From assembly GCA_009809945.1 (NCBI GenBank), contig WTPW01000499.1:120302-184301 (forward strand): a stretch of DNA of 64,000 nucleotides, given 5' to 3'. Below, piece after piece: positions 47,606 through 59,825 of the stretch (positions within the stretch are counted from its first letter, which is position 1; each line of letters starts with the position of its first letter). Both the position numbers and the translations under genes were made by a program. The notes beneath the pieces are model-generated. The model was not told the DNA's origin and did no database searches. It worked only from the letters and a program-made list of their open reading frames with translations. The DNA comes from Gigaspora margarita (taxonomy: Eukaryota > Glomeromycota > Glomeromycetes > Diversisporales > Gigasporaceae).

Positions 47606-47656
47606 AAATGATTGGCTTACATGTGCCGCGTAGTGGCATATGTAAGCCAATCATTT
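47606..47656. repeat. Short hairpin
   Basis: AATGATTGGCTTACATGTGC and its near-complement GCATATGTAAGCCAATCATT around a loop of about 7 bases. Possibly a minimal MITE. Confidence 0.7.
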
Positions 47657-47934
47657 ATTAAGGAAGAATGAATATTTATCGTCTTATGACTCAATATCGT
47701 GCAATTTACGACAGTTAGAGTAGGAGTTAATTAATACATAATCTATATACTGCATAAATCGCATTCTTGATATATAAATATATAAACCCTCTAACTGCAT
47801 AAAAATGATAAACCTAAATTTCACTTTGCTTTAACCTCCTCTAAAATTAGAAATTTTATATTACTTAAACCAGGTAATTATTGTGAGAAAAAATGTGTTT
47901 ACCAATCAGCTTTAAGATTTTGCCTTCGATTTAG

Positions 47935-48165
47935 ATGCCAGTAAAACCATACACTAACATTTCTGGTATACGGCCTGTCAATTTGCATAACTACATTCCT
48001 GATCAAATAATATGGACGGCAAAAATTCTGACCAAATATTTACGAAAAATGGAAAATCTATTAACTTTGCGTGGCCTTCTAACAAAATTACCGGAATTGC
48101 AAAAAGATCATAATCGACTTTGCAATAATAAAACCCTAACCACGTATAAAGCCTTAACACACTAA
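47935..48165 (+). CDS. Unrecognised 76-codon frame inside the insertion
   Basis: ATG at 47935, TAA at 48163-48165. The product is basic and leucine-rich with no recognised domain (RKMENLLTLRGLLTKLPELQ). It lies inside the 46127-48385 insertion, so it is either a captured fragment or a chance frame. Confidence 0.2.
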   Translation: MPVKPYTNISGIRPVNLHNYIPDQIIWTAKILTKYLRKMENLLTLRGLLTKLPELQKDHNRLCNNKTLTTYKALTH

Positions 48166-48189
48166 GAAATTAGGCGCTCGAATTACATT

Positions 48190-48282
48190 CAAGATGGTCC
48201 ATGCGATGATAGACATGTGAAAATTAAGCATCAAAACGGTCCATGTGATGATAGACAGGTGAAAATTAAGCACCAAGTGACA
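48190..48282 (+). repeat. Two-copy tandem duplication of about 44 bp
   Basis: GGTCCATGCGATGATAGACA and GGTCCATGTGATGATAGACA, each followed by GGTGAAAATTAAGCA-like text. Confidence 0.75.
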
Positions 48283-48388
48283 TATAATATCACGTGGACC
48301 AATCAGATCCAAGATTTTGTGGAGCAACGACATTTCGATTGCATATAACTATCACTACGTGATATTTATCACTACGTTCCTGGTATTA

Positions 48389-48990
48389 TAACTTCTTGTA
48401 AAGAATTTTTTTTTTTTTTTACACTCTAAAGCCGAAATGAAGCCATGTAATTCTGCAAGATGATTTGAAAGATCATAGTCTTCTTCATTTAAGCTAAACT
48501 ATTTAAGTTGATCTTGTGATTTAATAATTCGTATAATAGCATGAAATAAAGAATGAAAACATTCTGGATCAAAATTAGAATAAATTATAAGATCCAGAGA
48601 ACTAATTGTCATAATATTTTTTTTTTTCAAAACTAGTAACATTTTCGAATTGAGTCTTGACACTACTTTCAAAGATAAATGCTGTAATCTTGAGAAAAAT
48701 AGCTCATTACGTCCTGTTGAATAAAAGATCTCTAGCTTAAATTCAACTGAATTCGGAAACGATAATTTTAATTTATGTAAACGGTGGCACTTTTAAATAT
48801 TAACTTTAATATTAAGTTAATTACACATTTGCTAGTGCATTAAAATCTTTTGTGGATGTTATCAGTTCAACAAGATTAAGATTGGTCCATTTTCTAGCAT
48901 TAAATCCAAATCAGTTAGATTAAGTTCCTTTAAAAATTTTGTATAATTAAATAGTTTTCTGGAAATTTTCAGATTTTATCCCATATTTTT
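48389..48990 (-). pseudogene. F-box/LRR-type protein, N-terminal/middle part
   Basis: The reverse strand reads FLKELNLTDLDLMLE near 48930, then ISSLDLIIYSNFDPECFHSL, FHAIIRIIKSQDQLK and SLNEEDYDLSNHLAELHGFI with SALE, and NSLQEVII up to the insertion at 48388. The order and strand match the C-terminal half at 45395-46123, so both belong to one former gene. Stops, frame changes and T/A homopolymers at 48407-48420 and 48616-48626 interrupt it. Confidence 0.6.
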
Positions 48991-49054
48991 TAAAATATAT
49001 ATTTCGTCTTCGTCAAGGGATATAGTTATAATGTTTCATGCAAATTTTCTGTTC

Positions 49055-49245
49055 GAGCACTTGCAGATATTAATTCATCATACCTAATTTTTTATACATA
49101 CCTGCTATTCTGATTGTTGCGCCTTATTTGTTTTTGATCTTCTCTGTGCCATTTTCTGATTTTCACATGCTTTTAGCCTTACCTGTAATGGCATAATAGA
49201 AGTGACTGGTCATGTGCTTGCTCTTCCTTTCGATCATGTAATATC
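49055..49245 (+). repeat. Intact copy of the 41875-42070 repeat
   Basis: ACTTGCAGATATTAATTCAT, CTTTTAGCCTTACCTGTAAT and TCATGTGCTTGCTCTTCC match the T-damaged copy in order and spacing. This gives an internal reference for the overwritten bases. Confidence 0.85.
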
Positions 49246-49972
49246 TTATCATTTTGCAAGATTTACCATATAAATGCCCAAAAATGTAACTTTGAATTTT
49301 GATCGAATTAAGCTTAATCCTGGCCATTATTCACAATGCCTCTAGGTGCTATTTTGCAAAATTCATCATCTGTTCCTGGTTTAGTGTGACTGTGTCATGT
49401 AGCTACTTATAATTAAATATCGTTTTCTTAAAGCCACAATCACATGATAAAAAAATATATAAATACAAACCAATTACGATAAAAAAATTTGGGGGGATCA
49501 GATCAGATCATAATGCACAGCACATATAATAAATAATATATGTACATACATTCAGTATGTATCATACATATATATCAGATATATATATATAATACAATAT
49601 CAGTCATCCAATTTGTCACACTATTGTCATATGTAAATTTTTTATATATAAAATTATAAAAAAAAACATATAAAATTACTATAAACTTTGAAGAAATGAT
49701 GTTTCAAAGTCTACATATCAACATAAAATTAAATTTTTAGAGAATATAGAACAAGGAAGGAGAAAAGATAGTACAAAAATCGGATCAAAAAAAAAATTCA
49801 CTGATTTTGCACAAAACGAAAATGTAACTTCGTCAAAAATCAATATTTTCTGATTTTAAAATAAGAATTTGGAGAAAGTTGAATTACAGGAAATACTAAT
49901 CTAGCTCTTATCTTTTGAAATCAACTAGAACGAAAACGAAACTTAACACCTTTATGTAAAATCATGCTCTGA
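49246..49972. other. Spacer, no gene seen
   Basis: CTGTTCCTGGTTTAGTGTGA near 49370 followed by CTGTGTCATGTAGCTAC resembles the left end of the 46127-48385 insertion in reverse and may be a solo end. An ATAT-rich patch lies at about 49550-49600. Confidence 0.4.
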
Positions 49973-50116
49973 ACAACTTTACTTAATTGGCGAAAGTGGG
50001 TTACCTTGTAAGAAAAATGGGTTATCTATATGCTAAAGTCAAAATTTTTAACTTTACAAAATAAACCTTTTTTTTCATTAGGCAACCTACTTTGAACCCT
50101 TAAACAAAGTTGTTCG
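49973..50116. repeat. Inverted repeat, arms about 53 bp
   Basis: GAACAACTTTACTTAATTGG at left against complement GAACAACTTTGTTTAAGGGT at right; both arms continue with AAAGT-GGTT-CCT. The target duplication is unclear. Confidence 0.65.
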
Positions 50117-50250
50117 GCATGTAATTTTCCACATATTTGAAATTGAAACAGTCTTTTCAGACCTTTTACCAAGTAAAAAATGACCCTAACTCTAAAGTTA
50201 ATTTGATAAAATATATTATAAGAATCTACTCTGCTTTAGACGTTCCTCAT

Positions 50251-50966
50251 ATATAGTAAAACTGGGGAAAATCAATTATTGTTTATCAAATTTCTGGAAT
50301 CTGGCATTTCCAGAGCAATAGCGAATTTTTTACTAAGCCAACCTTTTTTCTCTATTAGTCAAAAGTTGTGAGCATCTTGCAATTCTAATAGTAGTAAAAT
50401 CATTAAAATCGGCCTAGTAGATCACAAGATATCATTAAAAAATATTTCATGACCATATAGAGTTTCTATGTAAACAATATGGGCGGTTAAAAGTAGAAAC
50501 CACCCAATTTATTTCTAAGTAAATTTTTTTCAGACTTTAAATTAAAATAGCTCAACAGCTATTAAACCAAACTTGATAAATTTTTTTTATTTTAATTCTA
50601 CATAGTTATAGAATTAAAATAAAAAAAATTTTATTAGATTTGGTTTAATAGTTGTCAAGATATTTTAATTAAAATTTTTAAAAAAACTTACTAAAAACAA
50701 ATTGGGTGGTTTCTACTTTTGACCTTCCATATTATTGTTTACATAGAAACTCTATATGGTCGTAAAATGTTTTTTAATGATATCTTGTGATCTACTGGGC
50801 TGATTTTAATGATTTTACTACTATTAGAATCGCAAGAATGTGCTCTACAACTTTTGACTAATGGAGAAGAAAGGTTGGCTTAGAAAAAAATTTGCTATTG
50901 CTCGTGTAACACCAGATTCCAGAAATTTGATAAACAATAATTGATTTTTTCTATATATTACTATAG
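50251..50966. mobile_element. Near-complete palindrome of about 716 bp
   Basis: Two arms of about 350 bp run from ATATAGTAAA/AAATCAATTATTGTTTATCA to a centre near 50608. Matching words in each arm include CTGGAATCTGG, ACTAAGCCAACC, AAAATCATTAAAATC, ATAGAGTTTCTATGTAAACA and GTAGAAACCACCCAATTT. It is probably a fold-back transposon or recent inverted duplication. The transcript would be a long hairpin. Confidence 0.85.
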
Positions 50967-51086
50967 ATTTTTACTGTTTGGTATATGGATCATGAATTAA
51001 GTTTAAACTTTTTTTAAAAAAAATTAAAGAACATTTGATAACTACTATAAAATTCAGATATGGGTACCCCCTTGTGTGGTGTACCT

Positions 51087-51303
51087 AGGGGTTAGAAGTC
51101 CAGTTTGAGTCTGGTCCAGGTCTGTTCAGATGCAGACTTGAACCTGGACTCGAACCATAAATTTTTAAATTTTTGGACCCAGACTCAATCTGAACCCAAT
51201 GTACTGAACTTGAACTGGACTCAAACATATATAAAGGTTCAGTCCGGGTCTGGTCCGAAGTTTGCGAACCTGTCTAAGTTCAGGATAGTTGAGTTACCAC
51301 CCT
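51087..51303. mobile_element. Possible short inverted-repeat element rich in GGTC/GACC words
   Basis: Starts CTAGGGGTTAG and ends TTACCACCCTAG. The interior repeats GTCTGGTCC, CTGGACTCGAACC and CCAGACTC-like words in both orientations, which explains the 66-codon frame there. The target duplication was not identified. Confidence 0.45.
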
Positions 51304-51360
51304 AGTAAAGTTAATACCTGGGTCACAAAATAATGACCTGGATGGTCTAGAGATAGGTTT

Positions 51361-51432
51361 CATGCATGCGCATAATTTCTCAATCATGCGCATTTATGTG
51401 TATTAATGTGCATGTTTCTGAATCATGCGCAG
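51361..51432. repeat. AATCATGCGCA-type short repeat
   Basis: CATGCGCA occurs three times (near 51365, 51392 and 51424), with the variant AATGTGCATG between the last two. Confidence 0.5.
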
Positions 51433-51587
51433 TTTATCCCATCAAAATTTAATATAGATAAGTGAATTAACATTCTGATTTATCTATATACTTCAATTTT
51501 GGGTCTGTTCACTTTAACACTTTGATTGGTTGTATCCAAAAATGTGACCTAAATGTGGAGAAACTTCCAGACATACATAATTAACAC

Positions 51588-52078
51588 TGTTATAGAACAG
51601 ATCTCTTGTTCTATTTCTGGAACATTCCAATTATAAAACAAATAAGTACAAAATACAAAATACAATTGCGCAATGATAGTTTTATTAGTTTTATTAGTTT
51701 TATTAGTTTTATTAGTTTTATTAGTTTTATTAGTTTTATTAGTTTTATTCATTTTACTAGTTTTATTGGTTTTACGAGTTTTACAAAAAATATATAAATC
51801 CTAGTCTTTCCCCTTCCTACACAGTAGACTCAGATTCCCTTCTTCTCTTCTAATATTTACAAATAAATATCCTCTCTATATTATAACATACTACTATTAA
51901 TAAAATATATCTTATCCCAATAAATACTCTCTTGCTCTTTGATAAATATATACTAAACCGCTCAAGTGAAGTAATATTTCACTTGCACACCGCTTCATAT
52001 TTTCTGACTCTTACAAGATCCATGTCACTGTGTGTTGTGTTGCAAGTACTATATTGAAGGCAATAGTCGCTTGTAACA
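51588..52078 (+). repeat. Left LTR, 491 bp
   Basis: Begins TGTTATAGAACAG and ends CTTGTAACA (short terminal inverted TGTTA/TAACA). It contains a TTTTATTAG simple-sequence tract at about 51678-51783. Confidence 0.92.
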
Positions 52079-52081
52079 TTT

Positions 52082-52097
52082 TGGTGCCTTCTGGCGG
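52082..52097 (+). promoter_or_regulatory. Primer-binding site of the LTR element
   Basis: TGGTGCCTTCTGGCGG, a few bases after the left LTR, is complementary to a tRNA 3' end of the form ...GGCACCA. The tRNA identity is not determined. Confidence 0.6.
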
Positions 52098-52201
52098 AAA
52101 TCATTAAAAACAGCTGGAACACTTAGGACCTTTTTCTCTTCTCTCTGCAAGGATATTTCTCTTGTCTCTTTTTCTTCTTTTATTAATGTTATTATTTTTG
52201 G

Positions 52202-52338
52202 TTTACCTGTCGAATTGAAAAAGATTCGTTCAGAAGGGCATACTTGAAGCCTCTTGCTTTTGTAGCACTGGTATTTTCCTGTTGAATTGAAAAAGATTCG
52301 TTCAGAAGGGCATACTTGAAGCCTCTGCTTTTGTAGCA
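52202..52338 (+). repeat. Tandem duplication in the element leader, two units of about 68 bp
   Basis: Both units read CTGTnGAATTGAAAAAGATT, then GTTCAGAAGGGCATACTTGA and CTTTTGTAGCACT, almost identically, so the duplication is recent relative to the element. Confidence 0.85.
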
Positions 52339-52499
52339 CTTTTATTGTTTAGTTATTTATTATTAGTTATTTTTTTTTAAGACCCAGATTGAAATTTTTT
52401 TACCTTTTTAGTATATTCCAGACCTCTTAGTTTCTAACCTTTTTTTTTTCTTTTCTCTAAAGTTAAAATTTAAATTACTTACCTCTTAGACCTTTTTAT

Positions 52500-54660
52500 A
52501 TGAGTAGAGCTTACCAAATTCATTTAGAACAAATTGAAGCTCACAATATTCACCACTCCTCTCCTTTTGCCACTGAAGTTATACAAGTCACTGACCCTGA
52601 TTTATCTTGTCACATTTGTTACCCACCTGTAGGATATCATCGAGCCTTCCATCGCTTTTGGAACGAATACCGAAATACATATTTTGCCCATCATTATACT
52701 CAACAAACGGTTGACGCTTATTTTATTTTAACTCTCCCTCGAGATTAACATACTCTTAGAGCTGCCGTTAGGGACATTGTTTTTAGCTGCAGATACAACA
52801 ATCCTTATCTAGACCCTTTAGCAGTTATTGCTGCTCTCTTCTGTGCCAATACTCATTTTGCACTTGCTCCCACTCTACCCGCTGACTTTGAAGGAAACAT
52901 CTTTGATCACCATCTTGTAAACCCTGCTATTTCTACTCCAATACTTGGCTGAGTAATCGATAACCTTGATAATCTTTCTCCAATTACTTAAAGAACTGAC
53001 GTAGAGTTAGATTATAGAATCTCTCCTACCACTTAATCAATATATACCTTAGAACCAGAAGATCTAGATAATTTTGCCAGACCTTCTCACACAACTTCTC
53101 TCTTATCTACGACGAAATACTATCCAAGTCCAATTTCCTCCTCGCATTCCACTTCCCTCTTCACCTTTCTCTAAAATTCGCCTCGACCAACCTCTTTCTT
53201 AACCTAATACTCCACCTTCTAATCCACTACCAAGATTTCTTCAAAATCTTAATCCTGTACAATATTTTCGACGAACCCCTTCACCAGCAACCACCCAATT
53301 ACCAGTTGTAAACGAACTATACCAAGCTAATACAACTTCTAATACTACTCCTCTAACTACATCTCCTTTACGTTGACAACTTTTTATTCCACAACCTGCT
53401 CTTACTGGTCACCATATAGTTGAAGCACTCTCAGTACCTACTCCTCAACCAAACCTAACAAACGAACCTAATCTTCAAATCAATCAAGCATTCAACCCTA
53501 CCCCTCTTAACCTACCTCCTCTTCGAACTAATAACTGAATTCACTTACCCCAAGTTGAATTTATTGAACCTCGAATAGTTGGAGCTTATCCAGAAGAAGC
53601 CAAAGAAGAAATAAATTTAGAAGAAGTAAATCTAAAAGAACAAGTAGAAGAACCTAAACAAGAATTAGTTGAATTAGAAGAAGAAGCACCTGAAAAAGAA
53701 GAAGAAGCCCCAGAAGAACTAAATCAAGAAGAATTAGTTGAAACAGAAGAAGAACCTGAAGAACCTGATCAAGAAGAACTCATATTTTCAGACTCAGAAT
53801 CAGCCGCTACTGTAGAAGACCCAGAACATGAAAGAAATATAGCTGAAAATGCTATGAACGCTGCTGCTGCTGCTATAACTGCTTTTGCTGATGCTATGGG
53901 AAGAGGTGGTGAAAAATCTCTCCTCAAAATCGATTTCTATCGAGGTGATGGAACCCAAGATCCTGTAACCTGGTTAGAATAATTTGAACATGCTGCTAAA
54001 GCTAACTATTGGAGCCCCGCTCGCCAATTAGAACTGGCTTGTGCATATATGAAAGACAATGCTCAGGAATGGCTTACTAGTCTTGAGCATGAGCCTACCT
54101 ATTTTCATAACCAAGGACATGACAATGTAGATGTTATTAGTTTTACTCACATTTTTAAAAAAAAATTTAGCACCACCAAACAAAAAGCCACTTGGCAAAA
54201 ACAACTCTTTGAAATTAAACAGGGCACAGATACAGTCAATACCTATATTAGCTGCTTTAAATGCCTTAGGAGAAGAGTAGACCCAAAAGAAGTTTTCCTT
54301 GTTCTAGTAATGATCCAATTCTTTATTCAAGGACTGCGCCCAGAATATGCCATGAATGTCCAAGCTGCTGAACCTGAAACTTTGGATGCAGCAATTGCTA
54401 AAGCATCAAATGGGAAACTGGATGAATTATGATCTCTAACCATAATACAAATAATACTAATAAGGCTATAGAACGCTTTACTAAACAAATTGCTAAGCCT
54501 AGTATCAATCTTGCTGAAAAACAAGCTGCCTCTACTCCTACTCCTGCCTATTACTCTGACCAAAATAAGGACTGACCTCAGCAAGGAGATACTAATGCCA
54601 CCTGTTATTATTGTGGACAAAAAGGACATTTTATTCGAAATTGTCATGCCCAGTTTCAAG
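52500..54660 (+). pseudogene. gag region of the LTR element (fossil)
   Basis: Order seen: an N-terminal part, a proline-rich stretch, an acidic Glu/Pro-rich stretch (about 53580-53830), a capsid-like segment near 53920-54430 (KIDFYRGDGTQDP, AYMKDNAQEWLTSLEHEP, QGLRPEYAMNVQAAEPETLD), and a CCHC knuckle near 54602 (CYYCGQKGHFIRNCH). The region is broken in several places. Confidence 0.75.
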
Positions 54661-55069
54661 ATAACAAAAGGGACAACCAAGGATAACAATCTAGGGGCCA
54701 AAGTAATAATTACTCTTCTAGAAATAACCAGTCCTATGATAGATCCAGATCTAGAAACTGAAGTAGATCCAGGGAATGAAACTATAATAATAACCACTCT
54801 GGATATGACTGATCCCGAAGCCGAAGTCAGTCACGTGATAGATATAGAAATAACCAAAATTACTGATCCTCTGATCGATCCAGATCTAAGAATTGCTCTT
54901 CTACTCCTTACCCTCGTGATGTATATACTATTAATACTGCAAATGATTATAATTAAGAGCAGTTTGAAACTTTTCTTGTCAATGAATCTATACATACTGC
55001 TCTTGCCAGTTACTAGACCCAGGAATCCAAATCAACTCAGATCCAGACCCCAACCTACACTACCCCTGT

Positions 55070-55830
55070 AAAATGCAATATTAAACTTCAAGGAAAACCC
55101 TATTACACTGTTATTGATAGTGGTGCTGCTATTAGCATGATCTCCCACCAAGTTGTAAAAGAACTTGGATTAAAAATTGAAGCCCCTTCTACCAGCCTTA
55201 TAGTTTCTGCTACTGGATCCTCTGTTCGCCCTCTTGGAATTATTAAAAATCTCCCAATAGAAATTGAAGGAACCACTATCCCTCTAGATGTAGAAGTTAT
55301 GAATGCCACTTCTTATTCATTACTTTTAGGTAATGACTAGTCGCAAAAAGTCGATGCAAGCTACAATTAAAAAAATAAAGCTTATACTCTTCGATGGAAC
55401 AAGAAAAAGATTCATGTACCTACCACCTATGAAAATAACCAACCCTTACCTACCCAACCTACACTTATCAATGAAAAGGATTTGGAAAATTTGAACAAGA
55501 GTATCTTAGTCCAAAAGAAGCTTTTATGGCAGATACAGAACCCAACACCTGGACTACTATTACTCGCAGACCCAGACCCAGTGCATCCTTCTCTAACCAA
55601 AAATGTGGACATTGCTATTCTTACAATCATCTATATGCTGACTGCCCTAACAATGAATGTTACCGATGTCATCGCTATGGACACCTTGCTGCTCATTGCT
55701 CTAGGCAGGCCCCTAAATGTAATATTTTAAAACCTGTTCTCAACCAGAACATTTATATAAGGACTATCCAGAAAACTGCTACTATCAATGTGGACAATAT
55801 GGACATATCGGAGCCATCTGTCTTCAAATG
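55070..55830 (+). pseudogene. Protease and second zinc-knuckle region (fossil)
   Basis: Aspartic protease signature DSGAAISMIS with downstream SYSLLLGND (55110-55337). Further Cys/His clusters follow near 55603-55715 (CGHCYSYNHLYADC, CYRCHRYGHLAAHC). CCHC knuckles both before and after the protease are unusual for the family as I know it, and may reflect a rearranged or composite element. Confidence 0.65.
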
Positions 55831-57009
55831 ATCTAGAAATTAGAAAATCAAAGATTTGAATGTGGTTGTGATCCCAGGCTGTAAATGCTCAATGCCTTCC
55901 TCATTATACTCGATTACGAACCAACTACTGCTGTAAATAAAAGGTACCCAAGAAACCAGAAAAGATTAGACCCTTGGATCAAACAATGGTATGCAATGGA
56001 TGTTGAATTGACTTCCATCATGCTTTGGACTGTGACCACTCCGAAGTATTGAATTCTTCACCAATGGTGAAGGCAGAGGAACATTAACTGAATGCAAACT
56101 CTGCAAAGAACAAGGAATTAGATCCAAGATGATTAAACTTAATTCTAGTCGAGAGGATGTTTGATTTTGTGATCTTGAACACCTTTATGCCTACAAGGCT
56201 GCCCAGGATATTGAATATAACCCCAATTACAACCTCTGGTCTCGAGTACGTCATTATACTGAATCTTTCAGAAATGCCAGACACAGCTATGACCTCAACC
56301 AAAGCTGAATTTTCCATTTAGCCCAGATCCAGATTGGTGAAAGCAATGAAAACCTTGTCTATGCTCTTGAACCTCAATATGATGACCATTCTAACCAAGG
56401 TTATACCTACGATGAAGTAAATGTTATCTTGAGAGCCACTTATGTAGAATTAACAGAAACAGAAGAACAAATATTACAAAGAATTCTTGCTATGAGTCAT
56501 CCTGATTTTGATAAAAGAAGAGCCATGGAAAACTTACGAAGAAACTTTGCAGGAACTGCAGGCCTTTGTGAATCCTGTACTATGGTCAAAACAAATGATG
56601 AACTCTGACAATATAAAAATTTGTGCAAGGAATGCTATGAAGAAGCTCACCCTCTCCCAGTTCTGGAAACAGAAATCCTTCCTCCACCTACACTCTCTAT
56701 ATCTGAAACACTCGAACCCGATGAATCCACTACACTTCCTAAACCAGAGTTACCTATTGTTGCACCCATCAAAACTGCCTCACCTGTTCTGGAATCAGCT
56801 GAACTGATTCAACTCTTGCAGGAAAAGTTTGACAACAAGCTCAAATTATTACCCTTCTTCAAGAACAAGCCATAACATTTGAACACCAGGAACAGACTAT
56901 CAAAACTCTGCAGGACTGAGTCCATTATTTTGAAAACTTTCACCACGATTAAAGGATCTATATACTGAAATATCTGTCTCTACCCTGAGTCTAGTAACTG
57001 GGATGCTCA

Positions 57010-57840
57010 AAATTTTTGAGTTATCCTGAGCATGATCGAAAACTACTCAAAGATACAGACAATTGTAGACCCAGACACATTCGAGAAATATATATGACTC
57101 AGGAAATTAACCCAAAAGTAGGACCTTTCACTACTAACCAAGGAGCCCAGTTTAGACAATTGCTTCTTGAAATTGCAGACCTTTTTGCAAAAGATATGAC
57201 CCAACTAGGTAGAACTGACCTAGTTGTTCATCAAATATTTACCGATGATGGACCCCCTATTAGCTCACGACCCTATATGGTACCCTTTACTGAACAAGCA
57301 TTTATAAATGAGAAAGTACAACGAATGTTAGAAAATAAATTAATTAGAGAGTCCTCTAGTCCTTGGGCCTCTCCTGTTGTACTTGTAAACAAGAAAAATG
57401 GAAAGAAAAGATTTTGTGTAGATTTTCGAAAGCCCAATAATGTTACCAAGAAAAACCAATACCCCTTACCTCGAATTGATGAAATGCTTGACTCTCTTGC
57501 TGGAGCTACTTACTTTTCCACTTTAGATCTTATGAGTAGATATTGGCAAGTAAAAGTACACCCTGAAGATTGAGAGAAAACTGCTTTTATCACCAGATAC
57601 GGAACCTATGAATTCAACATTATGCCTTTTGAATTGTGTAATGCTCCTGCCACTTTTTAACGCTTGATGAACCAGGTTTATAAAGATATAGCCTACAAGT
57701 ATGTCGTGGTATACCTAGATGATACCAATGTCTTCTCTCGCACATTCGATGACTATATTAAACACCTACGAGAAGTCTTTACCAGAATTCGAAAAGCTAG
57801 ATTAAAGTTGAATATAGAAAAATGTAATTTTTAGATGAAA
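57010..57840 (+). pseudogene. Reverse transcriptase region (fossil)
   Basis: Ty3/gypsy RT landmarks: SSPWASPVVLVNKKNGKKRF, CVDFRKPNNVTKKNQYPLPR, FSTLDLMSRYWQVKV and the YLDD catalytic box near 57712. Broken. Confidence 0.85.
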
Positions 57841-58542
57841 CGATTATCTTTTTTAGAACTTATTATAGAAGAAAAAGGAATCTCCCCAGATCCAGACAAG
57901 ATAATTGCTGTACAAAATATCCAACCTCCCCAAAATGTAACCCAACTACGATCATTTTTGGGACTCACTGGATACTATAAACGATTCATCAAACATTACT
58001 CTTCCATTGCTCATCCTCTTAACCAGTTACTGCATAAGGACAATGCTTATGAATAGAATATGAAGTGTCAAAAGGCTTTTGATGAATTGAAACACCGGTT
58101 GACTACAGCCCCTATCCTCATCTATCCAAACTATAGAAAAGAGTTTATTCTCACTACAGATGCATCCTATGAAGGATTTGGAGCCACTTTAAGCCAACTT
58201 TCTAATGATAAAAAGGAACACCCCATTACCTATGCTAGTAAAAGTTTGAAAAAGGAAGAAGTGAATTATGGAGCCACTGAACTAGAATGTGCTGCCATTG
58301 TATGGGCCATAGAACATTTTCATAAATACTTTGGTACAAGTCATTTCACACTAGTTACAGACCACTCTGCTCTTAAATGGTTAAAGTCATCACAACCAAA
58401 AGGACGGCTAGGTCGTTGGATTATGAAACTCCAACCCTATTATTTTACTATCATACACAAACCTGGAAGAATCTATTCAAATATTGATGCTCTTTCTCGC
58501 CTACTGACCCAGACACACCCTCACTCTATTGATCCCACATGA
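57835..58542 (+). pseudogene. RT connection and RNase H region (fossil)
   Basis: RSFLGLTGYYKRFIKHYSSI, followed by RNase H TTDASYEGFGATLSQL, ELECAAIVWAIEHFHKYF and LVTDHSALKWL. Broken. Confidence 0.85.
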
Positions 58543-58679
58543 ATCTAGACCAATATCAAAACCTACTAGAATATTTAGAATTAGACACTCTCTCCCCTGA
58601 CTTAACGGACAATGAAAAAAGGACAATTATTAACCAATCTAGATGATATGAAGTGAAAAATAAACTGTTATACAAAAAG

Positions 58680-59825
58680 AATAGAAAAGATCCAGACAGA
58701 CCTATTAGAGTAATTAAATGGACTGAAGTTGAACCAATATTGTATATGATGCATAGTCACCCTACTGCTGGACATTTAGAAACAGATGCTATATATTATA
58801 AGATATCTGAATGATATTATTGGGACCAAATGTATAGAGATGTGCAGAACTATGTTCGCTCCTGTGAAATATGTCAAAATGAGGAAAAAGTAAAAGAAAG
58901 GAACCTCTCCACCCTATCCAAGTTGGAAGAGCCTTTGAGCATGTAGGAATAGATTTAGTTGGACCTCTCCCTATAACTCCTCGAAATAATCACTATATTA
59001 TTGTTGCTACCGATTACTTTACCCACTGGCCAAAAGCCAAAGCTGTACCAGATGCAGGTGCAGAAACCTTGGCCAAGTTTATTTTTGAAGAAATTGTTTG
59101 CAGACATGGAGTACCTAAGATGATACTCTCAGATAATGGAAAGAATTTTGTTAGTGAAATTGTGAGGATACTATGTGAAAAGTTCTTGATAAAGCATAAT
59201 TTTCATCACCTTACCACCCACAAACCAATGGAATAGTTGAAAGATTGAACAGAACCCTTTGTAACTCTCATGCAAAAGTTACAGAAAAAGACACAGAATG
59301 GGATACACATATACCTGCTGTACTATTTGCATACAGGACCAAACGACATGCAACAACAGGATACACTCCTTTTCATTTTGGTATATGGTTGACAAGCTAT
59401 TTTACCAATTGAAACTGTTATCCCTATAGACCCAGGTGAACCAGATGATGAAGTCTCTCTAGAAGATAGTATTCTCCAACGAGCATTTGAATTAATTGAA
59501 GAATTACCCTATCACCATAGTAGTACTAGAGAAAATACAATTAAGTCTCAAAAGAAACAGAAAGTTAGATTTGATTCTAAGATAAAGAAAGAAGACTTTG
59601 AAATTGGTGATAAAGTTTGGGTACAAAGAAAGGACATCGAAGCCTCTAGACATGCAAAATTTGAAGAGAAAAGAATAGGACCATTTATTGTTAAGGAAAA
59701 ATTAAATAATGGCACCTATAAACTGTGTACAATAGATAGAAAAACATTAAAGCAGTCTTACAATAGTGATCATCTTGTTAAGTACTATGAGAAACAAGAT
59801 TGGCAACCTGTGATTGTCATTTGAA
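58680..59825 (+). pseudogene. Integrase region (fossil)
   Basis: An HHCC zinc segment (SHPTAGHLETDAIYY ... SCEICQ), the catalytic core (GPLPITPRNNHYIIVATDYF, RHGVPKMILSDNGKNFVSEI, NGIVERLNRTL) and a C-terminal DNA-binding part (DKVWVQRKDIEASRHAKFEE, KRIGPFIVKEKLNNGTYKL). Broken. Confidence 0.85.

Larger units (their letters stand above)
46127..48385. mobile_element. 2259-bp non-coding insertion splitting the F-box gene, TTA target duplication
   Basis: TTA lies at 46124-46126 and 48386-48388. Ends are GGGTAGCTGCATGACACAGT and TATCACTACGTTCCTGGTA. An inverted pair ACCAGAAACGTGATAAATAT (about 46156) and complement ACCAGGAACGTAGTGATAAA lies at or near the ends. Removing the insert plus one TTA gives a continuous reverse-strand text NSLQEVII-NKCTYNKEFKVL, so the boundaries fit a PIF/Harbinger-like 3-bp duplication. 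The inside holds two copies of AATCAGCTTTAAGATTTTGC (46883, 47905), a short hairpin and no transposase. It may be composite. Confidence 0.7.

Noticed and set aside
43320-48630. Further T runs of 10-16 bases (43328, 43497, 43582, 44077, 44264, 45259, 45576, 48407, 48616)
   Set aside because: They are not in the 50-base phase, and at 43497 the homologous stretch indicates a length increase, not replacement. They may be natural homopolymers or other errors, so they are not merged with the main artefact.
51549-51797. Frames encoding (NKT)n or (SFI)n
   Set aside because: Produced by the TTTTATTAG simple repeat inside the left LTR.
54327-54797. 156-codon reverse frame
   Set aside because: Shadow of the gag region on the other strand.
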